DNA of 39,284 nt. Source: Acidobacteriota bacterium. GTDB taxonomy: Bacteria; Acidobacteriota; Thermoanaerobaculia; Multivoradales; SZUA-115. Under the pieces are notes generated by a model that was given only the letters and a program-made list of their open reading frames with translations, did no database searches and was not told the origin of the DNA. A program made the translations under genes and the position numbers. The stretch covers positions 1 to 39,284 of the forward strand of contig JAJRVQ010000128.1 of NCBI GenBank assembly GCA_024277255.1. The letters are read 5' to 3'. The number at the start of each line of letters is the position of its first letter. Within the stretch, counting starts at the first letter, position 1. Positions 16,176 through 23,627 of the stretch are shown here, in pieces.

Positions 16176-17582
16176 ATGGCGACTGAAGTCGTGATGCCGC
16201 AGATGGGTGAGTCGATTGCTGAAGGAACGATCACCAACTGGTTGGTGAAAGTCGGCGACAAGGTGGAGCGCGACCAGCCGCTCTTCGTCATCTCGACGGA
16301 CAAGGTGGATGCGGAGATCCCGAGCCCGTCCACCGGCGTGGTCCTGGAGCTGAAATTCGATGAAGGAGCCACGGTTCCGATCAACCAAGTGGTGGCCCTG
16401 ATCGGCGAGGAGGGCGAAACCGTGGCGCAGAGCGAAGCGGCTCCGGCGGCCGGTGAGCCGGTGGTTGTGCCCGCCGAAGGGGCGCCACCGGTACCGGCAC
16501 CTGTCGTCGACGAACCGCCCGAGGCGGAGGTCGCCGTCAAGCCGGCTGCTCCGAAGGGTGATCTCGCTCCGCCGCTCACCGACCTTGCGCTTTCGGAGAT
16601 CGATTCAGCGCTCGAGACGCTGGAGGACCGGGTCAAGAAGTACTCCAGCCCGGTGGTGCGCAAGATCGCCGAGGCCGAAGGGATCGACATCGCTCAGATC
16701 GAAGGTAGCGGTGTGCATGGGCGGGTGACCAAGAAGGATATCGATGCCTTCATCGCCGCCGGCGGTAAGAGGGCGGTGGCCCAACCGGCTGCGGCTGTTG
16801 CCCCGCCGCCGAGTGTGGCTCGTCCTTCGACCGGTTTCTCGGTGCCGGCCTACGGTGCCAGCGAGAAGGTCGAGATCGAGCCGATGTCGAAGATCCGGCA
16901 GATCACCGCGGCGCACATGCGCTACTCGAAGGACACCTCGGCCCACGTTACCACCGCCTTTCACATCGACATGTCGGGCGTGCATGCGGCGCGGACACAG
17001 GCCAAGGATGGCTTCTTACAGGCCAACGGCACCAAGCTGACCTACATGCCCTTCATCTTCAAGGCGGTAGCTTCGGCGCTGCGCCGCCACAAGAAGCTCA
17101 ACGCCGCCATCGACGGCACCAACATCGTCTACAAGAAGGACATCAACCTGGGGATGGCCGTGGCGCTGGAACGGGGGCTGATCGTGCCGGTGATCCGCCA
17201 GGCCGACACGTTGAGCCTGGTGGGGCTGGCCAAGGGGGCCAACGACCTCGCCGACCGGGCGCGCAACCGGCGGCTCAAGCCGGACGAGGTGCAGGGCGGC
17301 ACCTTCACCATCACCAACCCCGGCGTCTTCGGCAGCCTCTGGGGCACGCCGATCATCAACCAGCCTCAGGTGGCGATTCTCGGCCTGGGCACGATCGAGA
17401 AGCGGCCGGTGGTGGTCACCGATCAATTCGGTAACGACGCCATCGCCATCAAGGTGATGTCTTACTTCGCCATCACCTACGATCACCGCCTGGTCGATGG
17501 CTCCGACGCCGATCACTTCATGAACGACGTCAAGAAGACCTTGCAGGAAGAGAGCTGGAAAGAGCTGGACGCCTACCGCTAG
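16176..17582 (+). CDS. 2-oxoacid dehydrogenase E2, dihydrolipoamide acyltransferase
   Basis: A 468-residue core enzyme. One lipoyl domain (1-75) carries the lipoylated Lys43 in STDKVDAEIPSP; a Pro/Ala linker follows; a peripheral-subunit-binding domain lies at about 155-190 (SSPVVRKIAEAEGIDIAQI, GSGVHGRVTKKDI); the catalytic domain runs to the end, with active-site DHRLVDG near 430. GAGGGAA precedes the ATG. A single lipoyl domain is shared by succinyl- and branched-chain-type E2s. Together with E1alpha, E1beta and E3 a full complex is encoded. Confidence 0.95.
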   Translation: MATEVVMPQMGESIAEGTITNWLVKVGDKVERDQPLFVISTDKVDAEIPSPSTGVVLELKFDEGATVPINQVVALIGEEGETVAQSEAAPAAGEPVVVPAEGAPPVPAPVVDEPPEAEVAVKPAAPKGDLAPPLTDLALSEIDSALETLEDRVKKYSSPVVRKIAEAEGIDIAQIEGSGVHGRVTKKDIDAFIAAGGKRAVAQPAAAVAPPPSVARPSTGFSVPAYGASEKVEIEPMSKIRQITAAHMRYSKDTSAHVTTAFHIDMSGVHAARTQAKDGFLQANGTKLTYMPFIFKAVASALRRHKKLNAAIDGTNIVYKKDINLGMAVALERGLIVPVIRQADTLSLVGLAKGANDLADRARNRRLKPDEVQGGTFTITNPGVFGSLWGTPIINQPQVAILGLGTIEKRPVVVTDQFGNDAIAIKVMSYFAITYDHRLVDGSDADHFMNDVKKTLQEESWKELDAYR

Positions 17583-17619
17583 GCGTTGCCATCAGACGGC
17601 GGCTAGACGGGGTAGCGAA

Positions 17620-18348
17620 GTGAACGCACAGTCCCACAAGTCAGCGGCCCACAGCCCGGCTACCGGAGAGATTCGCCCGTTGCATTGGGCCTTCCTCGGC
17701 AGCGTGCCCTACGCTCGCGCCAACGAACTGCAAGACCGCCTCAGCGCGGCGGTCAAGCGGGGCGAGGCGGCGGAGCATCTCTTGCTGCTCGAGCATCCGC
17801 ACGTCTTCACCCTGGGGCGCAATGCCAGTTCCGAGGATGTGACGGCCTCACCGCAATGGCTGCGCGGCCGCGGGGTCGAGGTCTTCCACACCGACCGCGG
17901 CGGCCATGTGACCTACCATGGGCCGGGGCAGCTGGTCGGCTATCCGATCCTCAACCTGAGCCCCGATCGGCGCGACATCCGGCGCTACGTAGGCGATGTG
18001 CTCGAGGTGCTGATCGCGACGCTGGCCGAGTTCGGCGTGGTGGCCGAAAAGGGTGAGGGACCCGACCACATCGGGCTCTGGGTGGAAGGAGAGAAGATCG
18101 CCTCGATCGGCGTCCACCTCTCGCGTTGGGTCACCACCCACGGCTTTGCGCTCAACGTGGCGACCGACCTGGACCTCTTCGGCGGCATCGTCGCTTGCGG
18201 TTTGCAGGATGCTCGGATGACTTCGATCGAGCGGCTCACCGGGCAGAAGCCGGCGCTGGCCGAGGTCGCCGCGGTCTACGCCGGCCGTTTTGCCGACCAC
18301 TTTGGGCGCCGGCTGGTGGCGATCGAAGCAGAGTCGGTCGCATCGTAG
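17620..18348 (+). CDS. lipB: octanoyl-[acyl carrier protein] transferase
   Basis: A 242-residue enzyme that moves octanoate from acyl carrier protein to lipoyl domains, the first step of lipoate synthesis. Motifs: EHPHVFTLGRNASSEDV, RGGHVTYHGPGQLVGYPI, KIASIGVHLSRWVTTHGFAL and a Cys (GIVACGL) that forms the acyl-enzyme with the Lys of EKIASIG. The start is GTG, 37 bp after E2. It directly supports the upstream dehydrogenase; lipA is not in the window. Confidence 0.95.
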   Translation: MNAQSHKSAAHSPATGEIRPLHWAFLGSVPYARANELQDRLSAAVKRGEAAEHLLLLEHPHVFTLGRNASSEDVTASPQWLRGRGVEVFHTDRGGHVTYHGPGQLVGYPILNLSPDRRDIRRYVGDVLEVLIATLAEFGVVAEKGEGPDHIGLWVEGEKIASIGVHLSRWVTTHGFALNVATDLDLFGGIVACGLQDARMTSIERLTGQKPALAEVAAVYAGRFADHFGRRLVAIEAESVAS

Positions 18349-18385
18349 TCGCAGAGGACTACAATGCCGCCAGACAAAGAACGCC

Positions 18386-19411
18386 ATGAGTACGCATTCA
18401 TCAGCTGATCTCGTCGTCGGCCTCAACGCGGTTATCGTCGCGGTGACCACGGAGGTCCCGCGCGTGCTGACGGTCCGCGGCGCCGAGCTGCCGGCGCCGG
18501 GAGTCCTCTCGGCGGTTCCGCAACTGGCGCTGCCCTTCGGCCCGTTGGATCCTTTGAGGGATCACACCCTCGAACTGGGCTTGCGCCGTTGGGTCCGCGA
18601 ACAGGCAGGGCTGAGCCTGGGGTACGTCGAGCAGCTGTATACCTTCGGAGACCGCAACCGCGAAAAGGAGGGTGGCGGGGGAGAAGCGAGAGTTCTCTCC
18701 GTGGCCTACCTGGCGCTGGTGCGCGAGGAGGAGACCGAGACGGTTTCGGGAACCCAGTGGTTGGACATCTACCGCTTCTTGCCCTGGGAGGACTGGCGGC
18801 GCGGTCGCCCGAAGATCCTCGATCAGGTGGTGGTACCGGCGCTTCGCGGGTGGCGAGACTCGGCCGCCGCCCCTTCCCTTCGGCGCGCTCGCAGCGAGCG
18901 GATCGATATCGCCTTCGGCCTCCACGGTTCCCCGCACGATGGCTACCGAGTGCTCGACCGCTACGAACTGCTCTACGAGGCCGGTCTGGTCGCCGAGGCG
19001 ATGCGCGACCACCAGCGATCCGGCTCGCGCCGGTGCGGCAATACGTTGAGACAAGCCATAGCGGCATCAGCCTTGCCGGGGATGCCGATGGCCTTCGACC
19101 ATCGCCGGATCCTGGCTACAGCGCTGGAGCGGCTGCGCGGCAAGATTCACTATCGCCCTGTAGTCTTCGAACTCCTGCCGCCGACCTTCACCCTGCTCCA
19201 ACTCCAGCGCGTCGTCGAGGCGCTAGCCGGCGTGCGGCTGCACAAGCAGAACTTCCGCCGTCTGGTCGAGCGCGGCGGGCTGGTCGAAGGCAGCGGCCGG
19301 TTCGACTCCCAGACCGGCGGCCGGCCGGCGGAACTCTTCCGCTTCCGCCGCGAAGTGCTGCGCGAGCGGCCGACTCCAGGGGTGGGATTGCCGGTGCATA
19401 CGGCGGGGTAG
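18386..19411 (+). CDS. nrtR: NrtR-type Nudix-related transcriptional regulator of NAD synthesis
   Basis: About 341 residues. The N-terminal two thirds is a Nudix-like fold with the NrtR hallmark YVEQLYTFGDRNR and VLSVAYLALV. The Nudix box is decayed (LGLRRWVREQAGL instead of REUXEEXGU), as expected for regulators that sense ADP-ribose or NAD-related ligands rather than hydrolyse. The C-terminal part (about 250-325) is the winged helix: LLPPTFTLLQLQRVVEALAG, LHKQNFRRLVERG, and the wing RPAELFRFR. It stands right before nadABC with two palindromes between, so it most likely controls that operon. The start is uncertain; no strong ribosome site is visible. Confidence 0.88.
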   Translation: MSTHSSADLVVGLNAVIVAVTTEVPRVLTVRGAELPAPGVLSAVPQLALPFGPLDPLRDHTLELGLRRWVREQAGLSLGYVEQLYTFGDRNREKEGGGGEARVLSVAYLALVREEETETVSGTQWLDIYRFLPWEDWRRGRPKILDQVVVPALRGWRDSAAAPSLRRARSERIDIAFGLHGSPHDGYRVLDRYELLYEAGLVAEAMRDHQRSGSRRCGNTLRQAIAASALPGMPMAFDHRRILATALERLRGKIHYRPVVFELLPPTFTLLQLQRVVEALAGVRLHKQNFRRLVERGGLVEGSGRFDSQTGGRPAELFRFRREVLRERPTPGVGLPVHTAG

Positions 19412-19459
19412 TCGAGCTGTCGGGAAGTCTCGGGAGGTGTCGGGAAGGGGTGGCTCCTC

Positions 19460-19490
19460 TTGACAAAACTTATGCTCGCAACTAGCATAA
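19460..19490 (+). promoter_or_regulatory. nadA promoter overlapped by NrtR-like operator 1
   Basis: TTGACA (19460-19465) and TAGCAT (19483-19488) are spaced by 17 bp. The 21-bp interrupted palindrome TTATGCTC-N5-TAGCATAA (19470-19490) covers the spacer and the -10 box, the ideal place for a repressor. The half-site recurs in operator 2. Confidence 0.75.
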
Positions 19491-19529
19491 GTGGGCGGCC
19501 AGAGTTGACCGTCTCTTTTTGACTCCCGG

Positions 19530-19550
19530 TTATTCTCATTTTGAGCATAA
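19530..19550 (+). promoter_or_regulatory. NrtR-like operator 2
   Basis: TTATTCTC-N5-GAGCATAA, a 21-bp palindrome with the same half-site as operator 1. Centres of the two are 60 bp apart, and this one ends 50 bp before the nadA start. Symmetry and spacing match published NrtR boxes in length; binding by the adjacent NrtR is inference. Confidence 0.75.
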
Positions 19551-19600
19551 GAGTCGACCCACACCGACCTGGACCCACATCTACTAAGAGGAGTGTCTCG

Positions 19601-20629
19601 ATGAACCTCGTTTCGTCGTCCGCGACTTTGCCATACAGCCCGGAGGTCGCTCTGCGTACCGCGCCGGTCTATGAACGTGTCCGCGATGTCATCCCGGCGA
19701 TCGAGTGGCCGGTTCACGCGCCTTTGATCGACCGCATCAACCAGCTGAAGAAGCAACGCAATGCGGTGATCCTGGCGCACAACTATCAGACTCCGGAGAT
19801 TTTCCATGGCGTCGCCGATCTCTCCGGTGACTCCTTGGCCTTGGCCCGCCAAGCGACGCAGACGGATGCCGAGGTGATCGTGCTCTGCGGCGTCCATTTC
19901 ATGGCCGAGACGGCGGCGATCCTCAATCCGGATAAGAGGGTCTTGATCCCCGATCTGGAGGCCGGATGCTCGCTGGCTTCCTCGATCACCGCCGCCGATG
20001 TGCGGCTGCTCAAGCAACGCTACCCGGGCGTGCCGGTGGTGACCTATGTCAACACTTCCGCCGCGGTCAAGGCGGAGACCGACGTCTGTTGCACCTCGGC
20101 CAACGCGGTGGAGGTGGTGGAGTCCTTGGGCGTCGAGCGGGTGATTTTCCTGCCCGACGAATATCTGGGCCGCTACGTGGCCTCGCAGACCGAGGTCGAA
20201 TTGATCCTCTGGCACGGCAGCTGCGAAGTGCACGAGCGCTTCACGCCGGAACAGGTGCGCTCCTTTCGGCAGGGGCATGAGGGGCTGATTGTGCTGGCGC
20301 ACCCGGAGTGTCCGCCGAACGTTCTGGCCGAGGCCGACTATGTGGGCTCGACCTCCGGAATGATCGGCTACGTGGGCGAGCGCCAGCCGCGCAATGTGGT
20401 GATGATCACCGAGTGTTCGATGAGCGACAACGTCGCGGTTGAACATCCCAACGTCAACTTCATTCGCCCCTGCAACCTCTGCCCGCACATGAAGCGCATC
20501 ACGCTAGCCAAGATCCTGCGCAGCTTGGAAACTCTGGATCATCGTGTGACCATCGATCCGGCCATCGCCGCGCGGGCTCGCCAATCGGTCGAGCGGATGC
20601 TGGCGGTGGGACGCGGAGCGGGGCGATGA
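19601..20629 (+). CDS. nadA: quinolinate synthase
   Basis: A 342-residue [4Fe-4S] enzyme that condenses iminoaspartate with dihydroxyacetone phosphate to quinolinate. The cluster cysteines are visible: Cys96 in [12 protein letters not shown], the Cys of [11 protein letters not shown] and that of [10 protein letters not shown]. Substrate-binding AHNYQTPEI and [11 protein letters not shown] are intact. The start is set by GAGGAG about 9 bases upstream; an earlier ATG lies within operator 2 and is not credible. It overlaps nadB by 4 bp (ATGA). Confidence 0.97.
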   Translation: MNLVSSSATLPYSPEVALRTAPVYERVRDVIPAIEWPVHAPLIDRINQLKKQRNAVILAHNYQTPEIFHGVADLSGDSLALARQATQTDAEVIVLCGVHFMAETAAILNPDKRVLIPDLEAGCSLASSITAADVRLLKQRYPGVPVVTYVNTSAAVKAETDVCCTSANAVEVVESLGVERVIFLPDEYLGRYVASQTEVELILWHGSCEVHERFTPEQVRSFRQGHEGLIVLAHPECPPNVLAEADYVGSTSGMIGYVGERQPRNVVMITECSMSDNVAVEHPNVNFIRPCNLCPHMKRITLAKILRSLETLDHRVTIDPAIAARARQSVERMLAVGRGAGR

Positions 20630-22320
20630 GCGCCGCTCTCAGCGACACCGCGACGGTCAACGCGGCGCGCGGCGCGCGGCCTGCTTTCGACGACATCGTC
20701 CATCACGACGTGGTGATCGTCGGTAGCGGGGTCGCCGGTTTGACGGTGGCGCTCGGCTGCGCGCCCCGCTCGGCGGCGTTACTCACCAAGGCCGCGAAAC
20801 TGGGCACGGGCGGCTCCAGCGTTTGGGCGCAAGGTGGGGTCGCGGCGGCGCTGGGCGAGGATGATTCTCCTGAACTCCACGCCGCCGACACCCTGGCCGC
20901 GGGCGCCGGTCTTTGCGATCCCGAGGTCGTCGGGCTGCTGGTCCGCGAGGGGTGTGACCGGGTCCGCCACCTGATAGAGCTGGGGGCTCTCTTCGACCGT
21001 GACGCCGACGGCCGGCTGGTCTTGGGGCGCGAGGCGGCACACGGTCGCCACCGAATCCTCCACGCCAACGGTGACGCCACCGGTGCCGAGCTTGTGCGCA
21101 CCCTGGCCGAGGCGGTACGGCGGGCGCCGGAGGTCGAGATCTTCGAAGGGGCGGAGGCGCTCGATCTGGTGGTCCGCGACAAGCGGGTGGTCGGTGTGGT
21201 GGCGCTGCACGGCGATGGCCGCCGGCGGCTCCATCAAGCCCGCGCGGTGGTTCTCGCCACCGGAGGAATCGGCCAGCTCTACGAGCGCACAACCAACCCG
21301 GCGGAGAACACCGGCGACGGCCTGGCCATGGCGGCCCGCGCCGGAGCACTGCTGGTCGATCTCGAAATGGTGCAGTTCCATCCCACGGCGCTAGCGGTGC
21401 CAGCCAATGGTTCGCAACCCGCCACCCAGATGGCGCTGATCACCGAGGCGTTGCGCGGCGCGGGCGCGATCCTGGTCGATGGAACGGGAACTCGTTTCAT
21501 GGTCGATCATCACCCCGACGCGGAACTGGCACCGCGCGATGTGGTGGCACGGGCGATCTGGCGTCGGCTGCAAGACGGAGACGAGGTCTTTCTCGATGCT
21601 CGTCAAGCGGTCGGTGACGACTTCCCTCACCGCTTTCCAACCGTCTTCGATTTGTGCATCCAGCGGGGAATCGATCCGCGCCAACAGCCGATTCCGGTCT
21701 CTCCGGCGGCCCATTACCACATGGGCGGGGTGGCGGTGGGGAGCCGCGGTCGCTCCTCGGCGGCCGGTCTGTGGGCTTGCGGTGAGGTGGCTTCCAGTGG
21801 CGCCCACGGCGCCAACCGCTTGGCGAGCAACTCACTGCTCGAAGCGATGGTCTTCGGCGCCCGGGTGGCGGCGGATCTACGCCGCAACCTGCCGCCGCGC
21901 TGGCACGGTCCGCTGGGACTGGACACGACGCCTCCTGTGACCGAGGCAGACCGCCGCCGCACGGCTGCGATGGGGGCGGAAATTCGGCGATTGCTCTGGG
22001 AGAAGGTCGGCTTGATCCGCGACGATGTCGGGCTGCTGGGCGCTCTGGCGCGGCTCGATCAGTTCGCGGCGGTGCATCCGGAAATCAGTGGCGAGGTCGC
22101 CAATCTACTCACTGTGGCTCGCCTCATCGCGGCCGCCGCGCTCCACCGTCGAGAGAGCCGGGGGAGCCACTGGCGCAGTGACTATCCGCACCAAGATCCG
22201 GCTTGGCGCCGCCGTCTGTTTCTGCGCCTGGACGCCAGCGATGTCGCGTGCTTCGAACCCGCCCCTGGCGAATCCACAGCCCAAACCCGAGTGGCACCGC
22301 CGCTCAGAGCGCTCGGTTGA
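20626..22320 (+). CDS. nadB: L-aspartate oxidase
   Basis: A 564-residue FAD enzyme that oxidises L-aspartate to iminoaspartate for NadA. Motifs: [76 protein letters not shown] and [26 protein letters not shown]. The length is slightly above the usual 530-540, with about 20 extra residues at the N-terminus and a Pro-rich end. Translation is coupled to nadA by ATGA. Confidence 0.97.
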   Translation: MSAALSDTATVNAARGARPAFDDIVHHDVVIVGSGVAGLTVALGCAPRSAALLTKAAKLGTGGSSVWAQGGVAAALGEDDSPELHAADTLAAGAGLCDPEVVGLLVREGCDRVRHLIELGALFDRDADGRLVLGREAAHGRHRILHANGDATGAELVRTLAEAVRRAPEVEIFEGAEALDLVVRDKRVVGVVALHGDGRRRLHQARAVVLATGGIGQLYERTTNPAENTGDGLAMAARAGALLVDLEMVQFHPTALAVPANGSQPATQMALITEALRGAGAILVDGTGTRFMVDHHPDAELAPRDVVARAIWRRLQDGDEVFLDARQAVGDDFPHRFPTVFDLCIQRGIDPRQQPIPVSPAAHYHMGGVAVGSRGRSSAAGLWACGEVASSGAHGANRLASNSLLEAMVFGARVAADLRRNLPPRWHGPLGLDTTPPVTEADRRRTAAMGAEIRRLLWEKVGLIRDDVGLLGALARLDQFAAVHPEISGEVANLLTVARLIAAAALHRRESRGSHWRSDYPHQDPAWRRRLFLRLDASDVACFEPAPGESTAQTRVAPPLRALG

Positions 22321-22335
22321 GGGTACGGAGGAGTG

Positions 22336-23220
22336 ATGAAACATCCCACACAGCTACCCGCTCTCTTTCCCCTTCTCTGGCAACCGCTAATCCGCCGCGC
22401 ACTGGAAGAGGATCTCGGTCGCGCCGGTGATCTGACCACGGACGCCATCGTGGCGCCGGAGCTGTCCGCGCGTGCACAGATCGTCGCTCGCCGAGCCGGC
22501 CGCCTTGCCGGGTTGGAGCCCGCGCTGGGTGCCTTCTCGATCCTCGACGCGAATCTGCAAGTGGAGCAGATGGTGCAGGATGGCTGCGATGTCGAGGCTG
22601 GAGCGCTCTTGGCGCGGATCGAAGGACCGGCGCGACCGCTCCTGGCGGCCGAGCGAACCGCCCTCAATATGCTCGGGCGGCTGAGCGGAATCGCCACGGT
22701 GACCCGCGACCTGGCCGCCACGGTGAACTCCGTCGAACGGCCGGGCAAACCGGCCGCGCGGGTGGTCTGCACCCGCAAGACGACGCCGGGGTTGCGGGCG
22801 CTCGAAAAGTACGCCGTGCGCGCCGGAGGCGGCAGCAACCACCGCTTCGGCCTGGACGACGCGGTCTTGATCAAAGACAACCACGTGGCGATCGCCGGTT
22901 CGCTGACCCTGGCCATCGAGCGAGTTCGCGCCCACGTCGGCCACATGGTCAAGGTGCAGGCGGAGGTCGATACTTTGGAACAGTTGGACGAGGCGCTGGC
23001 CCTCGGTGTCGACGCCGTCTTGCTCGACAACATGTCCGTGCAGCGGTTGACCGAGGCGGTGGAGCGCGCGGCTGGCCGCTGCATCACCGAAGCCTCCGGC
23101 GGCATCACCCCCCAAACCGCCGCCACCATCGCCGCCACCGGCGTCGACCAGATGTCCGTAGGCTGGCTGACCCACAGCGCACCAAGTCTGGATGTAGGGC
23201 TGGACGTCGAACTGACCTAG
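22336..23220 (+). CDS. nadC: nicotinate-nucleotide pyrophosphorylase (carboxylating)
   Basis: A 294-residue enzyme converting quinolinate and PRPP to nicotinate mononucleotide. Key stretches: ALEEDLGRAGDLTTDAI, LNMLGRLSGIAT, CTRKTTPGLRALEKYAVR, GGGSNHRFGLDDAVLIKDNH, EVDTLEQLDEAL, LLDNMS and EASGGI. The ATG follows GGAGGAGTG directly; a GTG 3 bp earlier would be too close to that site. Last gene of nadABC. The later NAD steps (nadD, nadE) are not in the window. Confidence 0.96.
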   Translation: MKHPTQLPALFPLLWQPLIRRALEEDLGRAGDLTTDAIVAPELSARAQIVARRAGRLAGLEPALGAFSILDANLQVEQMVQDGCDVEAGALLARIEGPARPLLAAERTALNMLGRLSGIATVTRDLAATVNSVERPGKPAARVVCTRKTTPGLRALEKYAVRAGGGSNHRFGLDDAVLIKDNHVAIAGSLTLAIERVRAHVGHMVKVQAEVDTLEQLDEALALGVDAVLLDNMSVQRLTEAVERAAGRCITEASGGITPQTAATIAATGVDQMSVGWLTHSAPSLDVGLDVELT

Positions 23221-23240
23221 CCGCCCGTGGAAGGTAGCGC

Positions 23241-23570
23241 GCGAGCCCGACAGGGCGAGCCCGGCCGCTCAGGCCGGACTGCTCAGGGGTGAGCGCGAGA
23301 AACCGCGCTTTTTCGTTTATGGGGGTCTCGGCGAGACCCCTATAAACATGCGGGTGAGGAGCGCGTGAGCCCGCAGGGCGAACCCGGCCGCTCAGGCCGG
23401 ACTGCTTAGGGGTGAGCCGCAAGAACCGCGCTTCTTGCGGCGAGGGGATCTCGCCGAGAGATCCCCATAAACAAACGGGCGGGGGGCGGGCGGGCCGGAC
23501 TCCTTGGGGGTGAACCGCAAGAACCGCGCTTCTTGCGGTGAGGGGGTTTCGGAGAGAAACCCCCATAGAA
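23241..23570. repeat. three tandem two-hairpin intergenic repeats with compensatory changes
   Basis: Copies at about 23241-23354, 23361-23480 and 23489-23570 share GGCCGGACT..CTNNGGGGTGA and a first hairpin with constant loop CCGCGC: arms CGAGAAA/TTTTTCG (23296-23315) in copy 1 and CCGCAAGAA/TTCTTGCGG (23417-23440, 23515-23538) in copies 2 and 3. A second hairpin follows: GGGGTCTC/GAGACCCC, GGGGATCTC/GAGATCCCC and GGGGGTTTC/GAAACCCCC. Arms differ between copies while pairing is kept. The minus strand stays open through all copies, but the covariation argues for structure, not coding. Confidence 0.85.
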
Positions 23571-23627
23571 AAAACGCAGCCAGCCTCCCGGGCCACCGCT
23601 CAGGCGGTGGCCCGGGAGGCTGGCTGC
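23569..23627 (-). terminator. intrinsic terminator of smc containing the stop codon
   Basis: A perfect 24-bp stem (arms 23604-23627 and 23576-23599) with a 4-nt loop CTGA, followed on the minus strand by GTTTTTTC. The 5' arm encodes the last residues QPASRATA and the TGA stop sits in the loop. All the requirements of a Rho-independent terminator are met. Confidence 0.92.

Noticed and set aside
23105..23596. 163-codon minus-strand frame over the intergenic repeats, giving three similar peptides
   Set aside because: The peptide similarity follows from the DNA repeats; arm changes keep base pairing, and part of the frame is antisense to nadC.
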